Assembly: GCF_003993775.1 (NCBI RefSeq)
Contig: NZ_RJRZ01000017.1
Coordinates: 1 to 64,000 of the forward strand
Direction: 5' to 3'
DNA: 64,000 nt
DNA from: Frigidibacter oleivorans
GTDB taxonomy: Bacteria > Pseudomonadota > Alphaproteobacteria > Rhodobacterales > Rhodobacteraceae
Part shown: positions 1 through 9,441 of the stretch, piece by piece
Numbering within the stretch: position 1 is the stretch's first letter
Layout: the number at the start of each line of letters is the position of its first letter
Made by a program: the position numbers and the translations under genes
The notes under the pieces: model-generated
Databases searched by the model: none
Told to the model about the DNA's origin: nothing
Seen by the model: the letters and a program-made list of their open reading frames with translations, nothing else

Positions 1-759
1 ATGAAGATCCTCGTACCCGTGAAGCGGGTGATCGACTACAACGTGAAGGTCCGGGTGAAGTCGGACGGTTCGGGCGTCGATCTTGCGAATGTGAAGATGT
101 CGATGAACCCCTTCGACGAGATCGCGGTGGAAGAGGCGATCCGGCTGAAGGAGAAGGGCGCGGCGGAAGAGGTCGTGGTGGTGTCGGTCGGCGTGAGGCA
201 GGCGTCCGAGACGCTGCGCACGGCGCTGGCGATGGGCGCGGACCGGGCGATCCTGGTCGAGGCGGCCTCGGACGTGCATCAGGACATCGAGCCGCTGGCG
301 GTGGCGAAGATCCTCGCCCGGGTGATCGAGGCGGAACAGCCCGGGCTGGTCATCGCCGGCAAGCAGGCGATCGACAACGACATGAACGCGACCGGGCAGA
401 TGCTGTCGGCGCTCCTGGGCTGGAGCCTCGCCACCTTCGCCTCGAAGGTCGAGATCGCGGGCGACAGCGCCACGGTCACGCGCGAGGTGGATGGCGGGCT
501 GCAGACGATCAGGGTGACGCTGCCCGCGATCGTGACCGCCGACCTGCGCCTGAACGAGCCGCGCTATGCCTCGCTGCCGAACATCATGAAGGCCAAGAAG
601 AAACCGCTGGAGGAGAAGACCGCCGCCGATCTGGGCGTCGACGTGACCCCGCGGCTGAGCGTGGTGACGACGGCCGAGCCGGCGGGCCGCAAGGCCGGGG
701 TCAAGGTCGGCTCGGTGGACGAGCTGCTGGGCAAGCTGAAAGAGGCGGGGGTGATCTGA
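1..759 (+). CDS. etfB: Electron transfer flavoprotein, beta subunit (copy 1)
   Basis: Small subunit of the heterodimeric ETF that carries electrons from acyl-CoA and related dehydrogenases to ETF-ubiquinone oxidoreductase. The 252-residue product has the family length. It opens with the typical [10 protein letters not shown] start and carries the [11 protein letters not shown] segment of the AMP-binding region and the conserved [20 protein letters not shown] loop near residue 185. The window begins exactly at its ATG, so its promoter is not visible. Its stop overlaps the etfA start by one base (TGATG), so the two are translationally coupled. A second, diverged etfBA pair lies near 51-52.7 kb with the dimethylglycine dehydrogenase; this first pair, next to hbd, is probably the general fatty-acid and amino-acid oxidation ETF. 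Confidence 0.95.
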   Translation: MKILVPVKRVIDYNVKVRVKSDGSGVDLANVKMSMNPFDEIAVEEAIRLKEKGAAEEVVVVSVGVRQASETLRTALAMGADRAILVEAASDVHQDIEPLAVAKILARVIEAEQPGLVIAGKQAIDNDMNATGQMLSALLGWSLATFASKVEIAGDSATVTREVDGGLQTIRVTLPAIVTADLRLNEPRYASLPNIMKAKKKPLEEKTAADLGVDVTPRLSVVTTAEPAGRKAGVKVGSVDELLGKLKEAGVI

Positions 760-1685
760 TGACGGTTCTGCTGCTGGGAGAGACGGTCGAGGGCAAGCTG
801 GCCACCGACGCGGTGGCCAAGGCGCTGACCGCGGTCGCGCCGCTGGGCGAGGTGCATCTGCTGATCGCGGGCGCGGGCGGCGAGGCGGCGGCGGCCGAGG
901 CCGCGACGCTGCAGGGCGTGACCAGGGTGCTGTTCGCGGACGACCATGCCTATTGCCACGGGCTGGCCGAGCCGAACGCGGCGCTGGTCGCGGAACTGGC
1001 GCAGGGCCACAGCCATGTCGCCGCCGCCTCCACCGCCTTCGCCAAGGCGGTGCTGCCGCGGGTGGCGGCGCTGCTGGACGTGATGGTGATCCCCGAGGTG
1101 ACGGCGGTGGTCGATGCCGAGACCTTCGAACGGCCGGTCTATGCCGGCAACGCGATCCAGACGGTGAAATCCTCGGATCCGGTGAAGGTCATCACCCTGC
1201 GCACCGCGGGCTTCGCCGCGGCGGGCACCGGCAATTCCGCCCCGGTGGAGCCGGTCTCGGGCGCGACCGGCGCGGGCCAGTCGGAATGGGTGGAGGACAG
1301 GGTGGCGGCCTCCGACCGTCCGGACCTGACCTCGGCGAAGATCGTCGTCTCCGGCGGGCGCGGCGTCGGGTCGGAGGAGAACTTCGCCATCGTCACCGCG
1401 CTCGCCGACAAGCTGGGCGGGGCGGTCGGCGCCTCGCGCGCGGCGGTCGATTCGGGCTATGCGCCGAACGACTGGCAGGTGGGCCAGACCGGCAAGGTGG
1501 TGGCGCCCGACCTCTATGTCGCGGTCGGCATCTCCGGCGCGATCCAGCACCTCGCCGGCATGAAGGACTCGAAGGTCATCGTCGCGATCAACAAGGACGA
1601 GGAGGCGCCGATCTTCCAGGTCGCCGATTACGGCCTCGTCGGCGACCTCTTCACCCTGGTCCCCGAACTGACCGAAAAACTCTGA
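759..1685 (+). CDS. etfA: Electron transfer flavoprotein, alpha subunit (copy 1)
   Basis: Large FAD-binding subunit of ETF. The 308-residue product has the family's N-terminal domain and the C-terminal FAD domain, recognisable by SGGRGVGS near residue 206, [26 protein letters not shown] and [12 protein letters not shown]. It ends with the usual [14 protein letters not shown]. Translation starts at the ATG that overlaps the etfB stop, implying coupling and equal dosage of the two subunits. It is followed by a GC-rich hairpin and then hbd, 134 bases downstream, which may be part of the same unit or have its own promoter. Confidence 0.95.
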   Translation: MTVLLLGETVEGKLATDAVAKALTAVAPLGEVHLLIAGAGGEAAAAEAATLQGVTRVLFADDHAYCHGLAEPNAALVAELAQGHSHVAAASTAFAKAVLPRVAALLDVMVIPEVTAVVDAETFERPVYAGNAIQTVKSSDPVKVITLRTAGFAAAGTGNSAPVEPVSGATGAGQSEWVEDRVAASDRPDLTSAKIVVSGGRGVGSEENFAIVTALADKLGGAVGASRAAVDSGYAPNDWQVGQTGKVVAPDLYVAVGISGAIQHLAGMKDSKVIVAINKDEEAPIFQVADYGLVGDLFTLVPELTEKL

Positions 1686-1693
1686 CGGCGGGG

Positions 1694-1716
1694 CCGGCCG
1701 GGCGAACCCCGGCCGG
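1694..1716 (+). terminator. GC-rich hairpin after etfA
   Basis: Arms CCGGCCGGG (1694-1702) and CCCGGCCGG (1708-1716) pair perfectly around a 5-base loop, ten bases after the etfA stop. No clear T tract follows, so it may be a weak terminator or only an mRNA-stabilising stem between etfA and hbd. Confidence 0.35.
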
Positions 1717-1819
1717 GCACCCTTCTGTCGTGAAAAATTCGCAGGCGCTTCACAGGCTGTCGGCTTGTCGCGTGACATGCCATTTGCCATGGTCGCGGGC
1801 AGTCAGCGAGGGATCTGCG

Positions 1820-2713
1820 ATGGACATCAAGACGGTGAGCGACATCAGGTCGGTGGGCGTCGTCGGGGCGGGGCAGATGGGCAACGGCATCGCCCATGTC
1901 TTCGCGCTGGCGGGATACGAGGTCGTGCTGAACGACATCTCTGCCGACGCGCTCGACAAGGCGGTCGCGTTGATCGAGAAGAACCTCGACCGGCAGGTGA
2001 GCCGCGAGAAGATCACCGCCGATGCCCGGTCCGAGGCGCTGGCCCGCATCCGCACCACCACCACCCTGACCGATCTGGGAACCACCGATCTGGTGATCGA
2101 GGCCGCGACCGAGCGCGAGACGGTCAAGCAGGCGATCTTCCAAGAGCTTCAGCCGCACCTGAAGCCGACCACGATCCTGACCTCCAACACCTCCTCGATC
2201 TCGATCACCCGTCTGGCCAGCCGCACCGACCGCCCGGAACGGTTCATGGGCTTCCATTTCATGAATCCGGTTCCGGTGATGCAGCTGGTGGAACTGATCC
2301 GCGGCATCGCCACCGATCAGGCCACCTACGAGACGCTGCTGGCCGTGGTGCGGTCGCTGGGCAAGACCGCGGCCAGCGCCGAGGACTTCCCCGCCTTCAT
2401 CGTCAACCGCATCCTGATGCCGATGATCAACGAGGCGGTCTACACCCTGTTCGAGGGCGTGGGCGACGTGACCTCGATCGACGAATCGATGAAGCTGGGC
2501 GCCAACCATCCGATGGGGCCGCTGGAACTGGCGGATTTCATCGGTCTGGACACCTGCCTTGCGATCATGAACGTGCTGCATGACGGGCTGGCCGATACCA
2601 AGTACCGCCCCTGCCCGCTGCTGACGAAGTATGTCGAGGCCGGCTGGCTGGGTCGCAAGACCGGCCGTGGCTTCTACGACTATCGCGGCGAGGTGCCGAA
2701 GCCCACCCGCTAG
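1820..2713 (+). CDS. hbd: 3-hydroxybutyryl-CoA dehydrogenase
   Basis: Predicted to oxidise (S)-3-hydroxybutyryl-CoA to acetoacetyl-CoA with NAD(P), in short-chain acyl-CoA, butyrate or PHB metabolism. The 297-residue protein has the Rossmann motif [10 protein letters not shown] near residue 16, the conserved [11 protein letters not shown] segment containing the catalytic His, a following Glu-containing helix, and the C-terminal dimerisation domain with [19 protein letters not shown] and [11 protein letters not shown]. The start at 1820 is preceded by GAGGGA. An open frame runs upstream through etfA in another frame, but this ATG begins the conserved protein. Position behind etfBA is typical of Rhodobacteraceae and fits delivery of electrons from beta-oxidation to ETF. 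Confidence 0.92.
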   Translation: MDIKTVSDIRSVGVVGAGQMGNGIAHVFALAGYEVVLNDISADALDKAVALIEKNLDRQVSREKITADARSEALARIRTTTTLTDLGTTDLVIEAATERETVKQAIFQELQPHLKPTTILTSNTSSISITRLASRTDRPERFMGFHFMNPVPVMQLVELIRGIATDQATYETLLAVVRSLGKTAASAEDFPAFIVNRILMPMINEAVYTLFEGVGDVTSIDESMKLGANHPMGPLELADFIGLDTCLAIMNVLHDGLADTKYRPCPLLTKYVEAGWLGRKTGRGFYDYRGEVPKPTR

Positions 2714-2798
2714 GGGTTTCGTCCCGGGGTTCGATGGAAGTCGGCCCCGGGGCAACGGCAGGTCCGGCTGGCAGAGCGGCAGGCGCATCGCTTCGCGC

Positions 2799-3809
2799 TC
2801 ATGTCGGAGCGTCCCGGCAGGCCGGCCGCGCGCCGTCCGGCGGACCATGCGGATGGCCGCCGCCCCCGTCCGACGCATCCTCTTTCGGAGACAGACCGAA
2901 GGCACGCCGGAACGCCTGGCTGAAGGCGCTCTGCGACTGGTAGCCGACGGCGTTCGCTATGTCGGCCACGGTCGCGATGTCCTGTCTGAGAGCCGTCCGC
3001 GCCTTGGTCAGACGCCAGGCGCGAAGGTAGGACAGGGGCGGCTGACCGACGCGGCGGGCGAACTCGGCAGAAAAGGCAGCGCGCGACATGCCGGCGACGC
3101 CCGCCAGTTCGGCCACGGTCCAGGGATGAGCGACATTCCCGTGCAGGGCGGCGAGGGCCCGGCCGATGCGTGCGTCAAGAAGGGCGCCGAGCCAACCCAT
3201 ATCGCCGGTTTCGACATCTGCGGCATGAGTCCGGATCGCCTCGACCAGAAGGACATCGGCAAGGCGGGCGCTGACGATCGCGCGTCCGGGCATGTCTCGC
3301 CCCACCTCTTCCGACAAGAGGGTGAGAAGGACGGTGATCGTCCCCGACGCCGATGAGCCCCGGGGGACGAAGATGAAATCCGGCATCATGTCGAGAAGAA
3401 AGTCCGCGTTCGCCCCGTCGAAGGTGACCGTTCCGCCGATGGCGATCGTGTCGTCGCCGTTGAGGCGCGCCACATCGCGCTGCGGGCCGTCATAGAGGTC
3501 GCGACCATCCACCGGCCTCAGCGCGGGGTCGCTGGCAATGGCATAGTCGGTGCGACCGATCAGGCAGACGTCCCCCGCCTGCAGGAACTGCGGAGACCCA
3601 CCCGGAACCAGCATCCACGACTGCCCCCTCAGGAGCGCCACGAACTTGAGCCGGTCGAGGCCGGGGAAGGCCAGCGCCCAGTTCCCCGCCGCTTCGATCC
3701 GCGTACAGCGCGTCACCCTTGCGCCGAGCACATCGAGTACGTCCGAGAGAGGATCGAGTGCGGAATTGGACGCCTGCGACAACTTCATGGACCTTCTGGC
3801 ATCGTTCAT
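2799..3809 (-). CDS. AraC-family transcriptional regulator (cupin-type sensor)
   Basis: 336-residue regulator with an N-terminal cupin-like ligand domain of the AraC-binding (cupin_6) type, roughly residues 25-210 (WMLVPGGSPQFLQAGDVCLI region), and a C-terminal pair of helix-turn-helix motifs, roughly 225-310 (VAELAGVAGMSRAAFSAEF and VADIANAVGYQSQSAFSQAF). The start at 3809 has GAGAGGAT upstream; a second Met is at residue 8. It ends with a Gly/Pro-rich tail of about 25 residues that the family does not need. It is divergent from the short-chain dehydrogenase at 3870 across a 60-base shared promoter region, a classic regulator-target arrangement. The inducer cannot be read from the sequence. 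Confidence 0.85.
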   Translation of the reverse strand: MNDARRSMKLSQASNSALDPLSDVLDVLGARVTRCTRIEAAGNWALAFPGLDRLKFVALLRGQSWMLVPGGSPQFLQAGDVCLIGRTDYAIASDPALRPVDGRDLYDGPQRDVARLNGDDTIAIGGTVTFDGANADFLLDMMPDFIFVPRGSSASGTITVLLTLLSEEVGRDMPGRAIVSARLADVLLVEAIRTHAADVETGDMGWLGALLDARIGRALAALHGNVAHPWTVAELAGVAGMSRAAFSAEFARRVGQPPLSYLRAWRLTKARTALRQDIATVADIANAVGYQSQSAFSQAFRRAFGLSPKEDASDGGGGHPHGPPDGARPACRDAPT

Positions 3810-3869
3810 CTTGCCATCCTCTCATAGATCCCTTCCGACAGGAACCAATCCGCCGAGAAGGAGCCCCCC

Positions 3870-4604
3870 ATGAGTATCGAAGGCAAGGTCGTCGCCATCA
3901 CCGGCGCGAGCAGCGGAATAGGTCGCGCCACGGCGAAACTGCTGGCCGGGCGCGGCGCCCGCGTCGTGCTGGGCGCCCGCAGGGAAAGCATGCTTCAGGC
4001 CCTTGAGGACGAAATCACCGCAGCCGGCGGCGCTGCTGCCGTCCGGACAATCGATGTCCGCAATCGCGGCGACCTCGAGGCGCTCGTCGCGACGGCGACC
4101 GATGTGTTCGGGCGGCTCGATGTCATCGTCAATTGTGCGGGGATCGGCCCGATCTCGCGCTTCGATGCCCTCAAGGTCGAGGACTGGGACGCGATGATCG
4201 ACGTGAACCTGCGCGGCACGCTCTACGGGATCGCGGCCGCATTGCCGGTCTTCCAGCGCCAGAACTCGGGCCATGTGGTGAACGTCATCTCGACGGCCGG
4301 CATCGCGATCACCCCGACGATGGGCGTCTATGCGGCAACGAAGAACGCGGTGCGAACCGCGACCGAGGCGCTGCGGCAGGAAGCGGGGCCGAACCTGCGG
4401 GTGACCGAGGTTTCGCCCGGCATGATCTCGACCGATTTCATCGAGGGGATCACAGACGCCTCGGCGAAACAGAGGATCGCGACGCTTGTAAACGAGATCG
4501 CGATCCCGCCCGAGGCGATCGCGCGCGGGATTGCCTATGCCCTTGAACAGCCGTCCGACGTGGACGTGGGCAGTGTCGTGATCCGTCCCACCGCCCAGGC
4601 ATGA
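3870..4604 (+). CDS. SDR-family NAD(P)-dependent oxidoreductase
   Basis: Classical short-chain dehydrogenase/reductase of 244 residues. The cofactor motif TGASSGIG is at 11-18, NCAG follows the fourth strand near 89-92, the catalytic Ser lies in the VISTAG segment, and the catalytic Tyr-Lys pair is in YAATK near 154-158. SPGMISTDF follows. An Arg-rich stretch after the second strand (GARRESM) suggests NADP(H) preference. AAGGAG lies a few bases before the ATG. The gene is divergent from, and probably controlled by, the AraC regulator on its left. The substrate is unknown; this subfamily is often annotated as a general oxidoreductase. Confidence 0.88.
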   Translation: MSIEGKVVAITGASSGIGRATAKLLAGRGARVVLGARRESMLQALEDEITAAGGAAAVRTIDVRNRGDLEALVATATDVFGRLDVIVNCAGIGPISRFDALKVEDWDAMIDVNLRGTLYGIAAALPVFQRQNSGHVVNVISTAGIAITPTMGVYAATKNAVRTATEALRQEAGPNLRVTEVSPGMISTDFIEGITDASAKQRIATLVNEIAIPPEAIARGIAYALEQPSDVDVGSVVIRPTAQA

Positions 4605-4650
4605 CCGCGCAAGGCGCGCATGGCCGGGCGGCTCGGCGGCGAGCGAAGGC

Positions 4651-5562
4651 CTAGGCCCCCCGCTCCAGCGCCAGCACATGCGCGCGGAGCCATGCCATGA
4701 ATCCCCGCGGGTCCGCCCGCCACGACGCCAGCTCGGCCGCGGGGATCGGCTTGCCGATCACCGGGGCCTGCGGACGGTGCAGCGCGGCCTTGATCTCGTG
4801 CAGCAGCAGGCCCTGCCGCAGCGTGGCCGACAGCCGGTTCGCGATTTGGTAGGCCCGGCTGTTCTGTCCGGTGAAGCGGACGGGCAGGACCGCCGCCCCC
4901 GACCGCAGGATCATCTTGGCGGTGAAGACGTTCCATTCGGCCTCCACCGCCGGGCCGAACAGGCTGTCCGACGCCGCCACCCGGCCCGAGGGGAACAGCG
5001 CCACCGCCCCGCCCTGGGCCAGCTGCGTCATCGCCCGCGCCCGCATGTCGAGGTTGCGTTCATGGGCCTCGGCCTCGTGCGGGAAGGGCACAGGGATCAT
5101 GAAGCGATCCACCTCGGGCACGCCGGTCAGCAGCGAGCGGGTCAGGATGCGATAGTCGGTGCGCACCCGGCCCAGCAGATCGGCCAGCACCATCCCGTCC
5201 ACCAGCCCGTGCGGATGGTTCGCCACCACCACCAGCGGCCCCGTGGGGGGAATATGCGCGACCTCGGCCAGCGGGGTCCGGACCTCGATACCCATCTGTG
5301 CCAGCGCCTTGGGCCAAAAGGCCTGGCCATCGGGCACGCCCGAGGCCTCGAAGGCGCGGATATGGCGCAGCAGCGTCAGCTTGCCCGTCATCCATTCGAC
5401 GGCGCGGATTGTGCCGGCCTGCCAGGGGTCGGGGAAGGTGCCGGCATAGGACAGGCGGCGCCGGTCATAGGGCCCGGAATCGTCGGGGGCGACTGCGGGC
5501 GGCGTCTCTGCAGGCGCGGCCGCTACGACCGGGGACACCGCCGTTGACACCGCCCCCGGCAC
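4651..5562 (-). CDS. Lysophospholipid acyltransferase family protein (PlsC-like)
   Basis: Predicted membrane-associated acyltransferase that moves a fatty acyl group to a lysolipid. It has the HX4D-type catalytic motif in NHPHGLVDG near residue 114 and the FPSGR substrate-binding block near 192, both hallmarks of the glycerolipid acyltransferase family. The N-terminal 30 residues are Ala/Pro-rich and low in complexity, and the annotated start is a GTG, so the true start may lie further in; the conserved part begins near GPYDRRRLSY. It is the last gene of the minus-strand block behind HPr, nine bases downstream of it. It could act in phospholipid or ornithine-lipid synthesis; sequence alone does not decide. 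Confidence 0.78.
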   Translation of the reverse strand: MPGAVSTAVSPVVAAAPAETPPAVAPDDSGPYDRRRLSYAGTFPDPWQAGTIRAVEWMTGKLTLLRHIRAFEASGVPDGQAFWPKALAQMGIEVRTPLAEVAHIPPTGPLVVVANHPHGLVDGMVLADLLGRVRTDYRILTRSLLTGVPEVDRFMIPVPFPHEAEAHERNLDMRARAMTQLAQGGAVALFPSGRVAASDSLFGPAVEAEWNVFTAKMILRSGAAVLPVRFTGQNSRAYQIANRLSATLRQGLLLHEIKAALHRPQAPVIGKPIPAAELASWRADPRGFMAWLRAHVLALERGA

Positions 5563-5570
5563 CGCGCCGC

Positions 5571-5837
5571 TCAGAACGGCTCGCCGAAGCGGTCGGCCAC
5601 CAGCGTTTCCAGCGCGGTGGCCAGAGGGGCCGACTCCGCGCCCGACGTCTCGATCTCGATGGTCGAGCCCTTCGATGCACCCAGCATCAACAGGCCCATG
5701 ATGGAATCGCCCGACACCGTCATCCCGTCGCGGCTGACCTGCACCCGCGCGTCGAACCGTTCGACCACTTCCACGAACTTCGCCGACGCGCGGGCATGCA
5801 GGCCCTTCTCGTTGACGATCTTCAGCGTCTTCTGCAC
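5571..5837 (-). CDS. ptsH: Phosphocarrier protein HPr
   Basis: Small PTS phosphocarrier of 88 residues, the normal family size. The phosphorylatable histidine is His14 in GLHARAS. The regulatory serine that HPr kinase modifies is Ser45 in GDSIMGLL, which fits the hprK gene four genes upstream. Translation starts at GTG with GGAACGG just before it. No sugar-permease EIIC is present in this block, so HPr here most likely serves a regulatory relay together with EIIA and HPr kinase, as known for alphaproteobacteria. The EI gene is not in the window. Confidence 0.95.
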   Translation of the reverse strand: MQKTLKIVNEKGLHARASAKFVEVVERFDARVQVSRDGMTVSGDSIMGLLMLGASKGSTIEIETSGAESAPLATALETLVADRFGEPF

Positions 5838-5850
5838 CCGTTCCGCCCGA

Positions 5851-6258
5851 TCACCGCCCAGCCCGGCCCAGATCGCCGGTCTGGTAACAGTTGATGTATT
5901 TCCGCCCGGCGTCCAGTGCCGAGGCCACCGCCTCGCCCACCGTCAGTTGCCGGGACTTGGCCAACTTGATCAGCATCGGAAGATTGGCGCCGTAGAGGAT
6001 CTGGCGGTCCTGCGGCGCGCAGGCCAGCAGCGACAGGTTGGAGGGCGAGCCGCCGAACATGTCGGTCACCACCACAACCCCCGCCCCTTCGTCGACGGCA
6101 TCGGCGGCGGCCGAAATCTCGGATTGCTTCTGTGCGCGGTCGTGATCTTCCTCGATCGCGATGGCACGGATGCCGCTTTGCTTGCCCACCACATGTTCGA
6201 CCGCTGCGAGATACTCGCGCGCCAGTCCGCCATGTGCGACGATCACGATCCCGATCAC
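5851..6258 (-). CDS. PTS EIIA component, mannose family
   Basis: Cytoplasmic EIIA-Man-type domain of 135 residues that accepts phosphate from HPr. The active-site histidine is His9 in [10 protein letters not shown], followed by the family's [10 protein letters not shown] segment and GANLPML. There is no attached IIB domain and no permease gene nearby, so it is a stand-alone regulatory EIIA, common in alphaproteobacteria. Its GTG start overlaps the rapZ stop (GTGA), showing translational coupling. Gene order rapZ-EIIA-ptsH implies one operon. Confidence 0.92.
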   Translation of the reverse strand: MIGIVIVAHGGLAREYLAAVEHVVGKQSGIRAIAIEEDHDRAQKQSEISAAADAVDEGAGVVVVTDMFGGSPSNLSLLACAPQDRQILYGANLPMLIKLAKSRQLTVGEAVASALDAGRKYINCYQTGDLGRAGR

Positions 6259-7214
6259 GCCTTGCCTACCCCTACGGTCGGTTGCGGTGCTGCACCAGCC
6301 CCACGACGTTCCAGTTCCCTGTGTCTCTTAGACACCTGCCACCCGTCCCGTGCAAGCGCAGCAGAAAGTTTTTCTGCAACTGCCACGGATCTGTGTTGCC
6401 CCCCGGTACAGCCCAGCCCGATCGTCAGATGGGCCTTGCCTTCGTCCACATGGGCCGGAAGAACCAGAGTCAGATAGTCAACAAGCGCGCGAAAGAAAGG
6501 GGCGAAGCGCGGATCGCCCTCGACATGGGCCGCGACCTCGGGCGCACGACCGTCCAAGGGGCGCAGCGCCTCGACCCAGTGCGGGTTGCTGAGAAAGCGG
6601 CAGTCGAACATCATGTCGAGCCCGCGGGGCACGCCGCGCTTGTAGCTGAAGCTGTGGATCGCCACCGCCAGCCCGCCGCCCTGCCCCGTCTGGAACCAGC
6701 GCAGCAATTCCGCCTTCAGGTCGTGCGGCGACAGGTCCGAGGTGTCGATCAGCACGTCGGCCCGCGCCCGGACCGGCGCCAGCAGGTCGATCTCGCGCGC
6801 GATCCCGAGGTCCGGCTCGGCATCGGGGGTCAGCGGGTGGCGGCGCCGCGTCTCGCCATAGCGGCGCAGCAGTTCCTCGGGCCGGCAATCGAGGTAGAGC
6901 AGTTCCAGATGCACGTCGGGCATCCGGGTCAGCCGGTCGATCCCCTCGATCAGCGCGGCGGCCGAGAATTCGCGGTTGCGGATGTCGATGCCAAGGGCGA
7001 TGGGCCGCCCATAGGCCGGCCCGTCCAGCAGCCGCGGCACCAGGCTCAGGGGCAGGTTGTCGATCGCCTCATAGCCCAGATCCTCCAGCACCCGAATCGC
7101 CGTGGTCCGCCCGGCGCCCGAGGGTCCGGTGACCAGCACCAGCCGCTGGCCCTCTTGCGGAGCCGGATCGGCCGCTTCTGCGCCCCGTCCTTGCCATTGA
7201 TCCCCGACGGCCAT
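6255..7214 (-). CDS. rapZ: RapZ-family nucleotide-binding protein
   Basis: RapZ/YvcJ family P-loop protein; in enterobacteria RapZ controls turnover of small RNAs that regulate amino-sugar synthesis. The 319-residue frame from the ATG at 7214 has a Walker A-like GPSGAGRT at 30-37 with Arg in place of the usual Lys, then [13 protein letters not shown], and the conserved C-terminal domain with [20 protein letters not shown] and [15 protein letters not shown] chose 7214 because GGAAGGG precedes it; the frame extends to a TTG at 7304 inside hprK with no ribosome site. It sits between hprK and EIIA, a conserved alphaproteobacterial order. Confidence 0.9.
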   Translation of the reverse strand: MAVGDQWQGRGAEAADPAPQEGQRLVLVTGPSGAGRTTAIRVLEDLGYEAIDNLPLSLVPRLLDGPAYGRPIALGIDIRNREFSAAALIEGIDRLTRMPDVHLELLYLDCRPEELLRRYGETRRRHPLTPDAEPDLGIAREIDLLAPVRARADVLIDTSDLSPHDLKAELLRWFQTGQGGGLAVAIHSFSYKRGVPRGLDMMFDCRFLSNPHWVEALRPLDGRAPEVAAHVEGDPRFAPFFRALVDYLTLVLPAHVDEGKAHLTIGLGCTGGQHRSVAVAEKLSAALARDGWQVSKRHRELERRGAGAAPQPTVGVGKA

Positions 7215-7288
7215 GCCCTTCCCGTTCCGCGCCCATCCGGCGGGCCACCGGCCGGGACCGCCGCCTTGGCCGGCTGGCGCGCCCGAAC

Positions 7289-7729
7289 TCAGTCGACCCG
7301 GCAACCCCTCAGATATTGCAGGATCGCGCCGGGAAAATGCGCGCTCTCCACCTTATGAACAAGCGCGATCGGCAGGCCGAGCAGCATGAGCTGACGTCGG
7401 GGCGGCAAGCGTTCCGTTTCTGCAACGCCCAGATCCACCGCCAGCACAACCGGGGCGGGTCCGTACGCCTCTGCGGCGAGCAGGCCCACGCCCCGCGCCT
7501 CGATCCGGCCACGCAGCGGTTCGGGGCAACTGGCGATCAGCCTGTCGCCCTCCCGGTGCAGATCGACTCGGTCATCCGCGACCAGCCGCGCCCCCGCCGC
7601 CATCAGCGTCAGCGCCAGCCCCGACTTGCCCGCGCCGGAAGGTCCGAGGATCAGCAGCCCCCGCCCGCCCTCGGCCACGCAGGTCGCATGCAGGTTCAGC
7701 GCGGGCGTGCTGCCGCCCGTCTCCGTCAC
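7289..7729 (-). CDS. hprK: HPr kinase/phosphorylase, short form
   Basis: Serine kinase for HPr Ser45. The 146-residue protein keeps only the catalytic domain: P-loop GPSGAGKS at 29-36, LVADDRVDL (the capping aspartates) and the HPrK signature [13 protein letters not shown]. Firmicute enzymes of about 310 residues carry an extra N-terminal domain that is absent here, as is usual in alphaproteobacteria. The GTG start overlaps the chvG stop (GTGA). The link of an HPr kinase to the ChvG/ChvI sensor system suggests envelope or acid-stress signals are tied to PTS phosphorylation state. Confidence 0.92.
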   Translation of the reverse strand: MTETGGSTPALNLHATCVAEGGRGLLILGPSGAGKSGLALTLMAAGARLVADDRVDLHREGDRLIASCPEPLRGRIEARGVGLLAAEAYGPAPVVLAVDLGVAETERLPPRRQLMLLGLPIALVHKVESAHFPGAILQYLRGCRVD

Positions 7730-9441
7730 ACCGGCAGGCCCACGACGAAGCGCGCGCCGAGCGGTGGCAGCATCGGGTCGGGATCGGCGGGGCGGATGTT
7801 TTCCGCCCAGATCACCCCGCCATGCGCCTCGACGATCTGTTTCGAGATGGCGAGACCCAGCCCCGAATGTTCGCCGAACTGGCCGGCGGGGCGTTCCGAA
7901 TAGAAGCGCTTGAAGATCTTGGTCAGCGCGGTTTCCGGGATGCCCGGCCCGGTATCCTCGACCACCACCAGCACCCGGTTCTCGCGCTGGCGGGCCCAGA
8001 CCCGCACCGCGTCGCCCGCCTCGCAGAAGGAAATGGCATTGGTGATCAGGTTGACGAAGACCTGTGCCAGCCGCTCTTCCAGCCCCAGCAGGACGATCGG
8101 TTCCGACGGCAGGTCGGTGATGTAGTCGATGCCCTTCTCGGCGGCCTGCTGGCCCAGATACTGGTTGATGTTGCCCAGCGTCTTCAGCAGGTCGAAGGAT
8201 TCCTCCTCCTCCTTCACCAGCTCGCTGTCCAGCCGGCTGGCGTTGGAGATGTCGCTGACCAGCCGGTCGAGCCGGCGCACGTCATGTTCGATCACGTCCA
8301 GCAGCGTCGCGCGCTGATCGTCGCGCTTGGCGACCCGCAGAGTGCCCACCGCCGACCGCAGGCTGGCGAGCGGATTCTTGATCTCGTGCGCGACGTCGGC
8401 GGCGAACTGTTCGTTCGCGTCGATCCGGTCATAAAGCGCCGCGACCATGCCCCGCATCGCCCCGGACAGCCGCCCGATCTCGTCCGGGCGCGCGGTCAGG
8501 TCGGGGATGCGCACGCGTGCGGGGCTCATCTTCCGCGCATTGCGGTCGCGGCCCAGTTCGGCGGCCACGGCAAGGTCGGACAACGGGTTGGCGATGGTCG
8601 AGGCCAGGACCAGCGACAGCCCGATCGACACCAGGATGGCGATGATGAACATCTGCAGCACCTGTTCGCGCTCGGCCCGCACCAGATCGCCGATCTCGCC
8701 CGCGACCGAGCTGAGCGCCACCACCCCCACCACCTGTCCGTCATGGCGGATCGGCGTCGTCACGGCGAAGACGGCATCGCCCGGCCGCGCATGATCGGTC
8801 GCCACGCCGGTGCCGCCCTCTGCGGCGCGCGGCAGCAGCCCGCGCAGCATCGCCTCGGGGTCGGCGGCCGCCGCGGGTTCCACCTCGGGCCCGATGACCG
8901 AGGACAGGCCGCGCCAGACCGCGTTCAGGAAGTCGGTGATCGTGGTCGACCGCGGCGCGCGTTCCAGTTCCGGCACCGGATCCGGCGCGGTGCGGGGCAG
9001 GCCGCGCGTGGTGGCCAGCAATTGGCCCGCCGGATCATAGACGAACAACTCTACCTCGGGGGCGAGCGCGATACGCGACAGAAGCTGGTTCGCGCGGCCC
9101 AGATCCGCCGGCGCGCCGGGGACCATCCCCGCCTCGAACACATCGGCGACCAGCCGCGCCTCGGCCACCAGCCCGCGTTCGCGCTGCTGGACAAGGCTTT
9201 CGCGGAACGGGTTCAGGAACAGCACGCCCGCGACCATGATCAGCATGGCCAGCAGGTTGAAGGTGATGATCTTGCGCGCCAGCGGCGAACGGTTGACGGA
9301 CAGGAACCCGCGCTTGGCGCGGCCCTCGCTGAGTTCGCTGTCGCCCATCGCCTCGGGCGAGACCCAGTCTTCGCCGAGGACGACGCCGGCGGTGCGGCTG
9401 GGTCTGGCCATGCGCAGATCCGGTTCCGAAACGAGGGTCAT
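7726..9441 (-). CDS. chvG: Sensor histidine kinase ChvG/ExoS type
   Basis: Membrane histidine kinase of 571 residues. An N-terminal cytoplasmic extension of about 55 residues precedes TM1 (about 59-76), a periplasmic sensor domain follows (about 80-258), then TM2 (about 262-284), a HAMP linker, the phospho-accepting His352 in [13 protein letters not shown], and a HATPase domain with NLITNAI, DTGPGIP and [16 protein letters not shown]. It overlaps chvI by four bases (ATGA), so regulator and kinase are co-translated. In rhizobia this pair controls acid response, exopolysaccharide and central carbon genes; pckA, divergent here, is a known neighbour. Confidence 0.92.
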   Translation of the reverse strand: MTLVSEPDLRMARPSRTAGVVLGEDWVSPEAMGDSELSEGRAKRGFLSVNRSPLARKIITFNLLAMLIMVAGVLFLNPFRESLVQQRERGLVAEARLVADVFEAGMVPGAPADLGRANQLLSRIALAPEVELFVYDPAGQLLATTRGLPRTAPDPVPELERAPRSTTITDFLNAVWRGLSSVIGPEVEPAAAADPEAMLRGLLPRAAEGGTGVATDHARPGDAVFAVTTPIRHDGQVVGVVALSSVAGEIGDLVRAEREQVLQMFIIAILVSIGLSLVLASTIANPLSDLAVAAELGRDRNARKMSPARVRIPDLTARPDEIGRLSGAMRGMVAALYDRIDANEQFAADVAHEIKNPLASLRSAVGTLRVAKRDDQRATLLDVIEHDVRRLDRLVSDISNASRLDSELVKEEEESFDLLKTLGNINQYLGQQAAEKGIDYITDLPSEPIVLLGLEERLAQVFVNLITNAISFCEAGDAVRVWARQRENRVLVVVEDTGPGIPETALTKIFKRFYSERPAGQFGEHSGLGLAISKQIVEAHGGVIWAENIRPADPDPMLPPLGARFVVGLPV

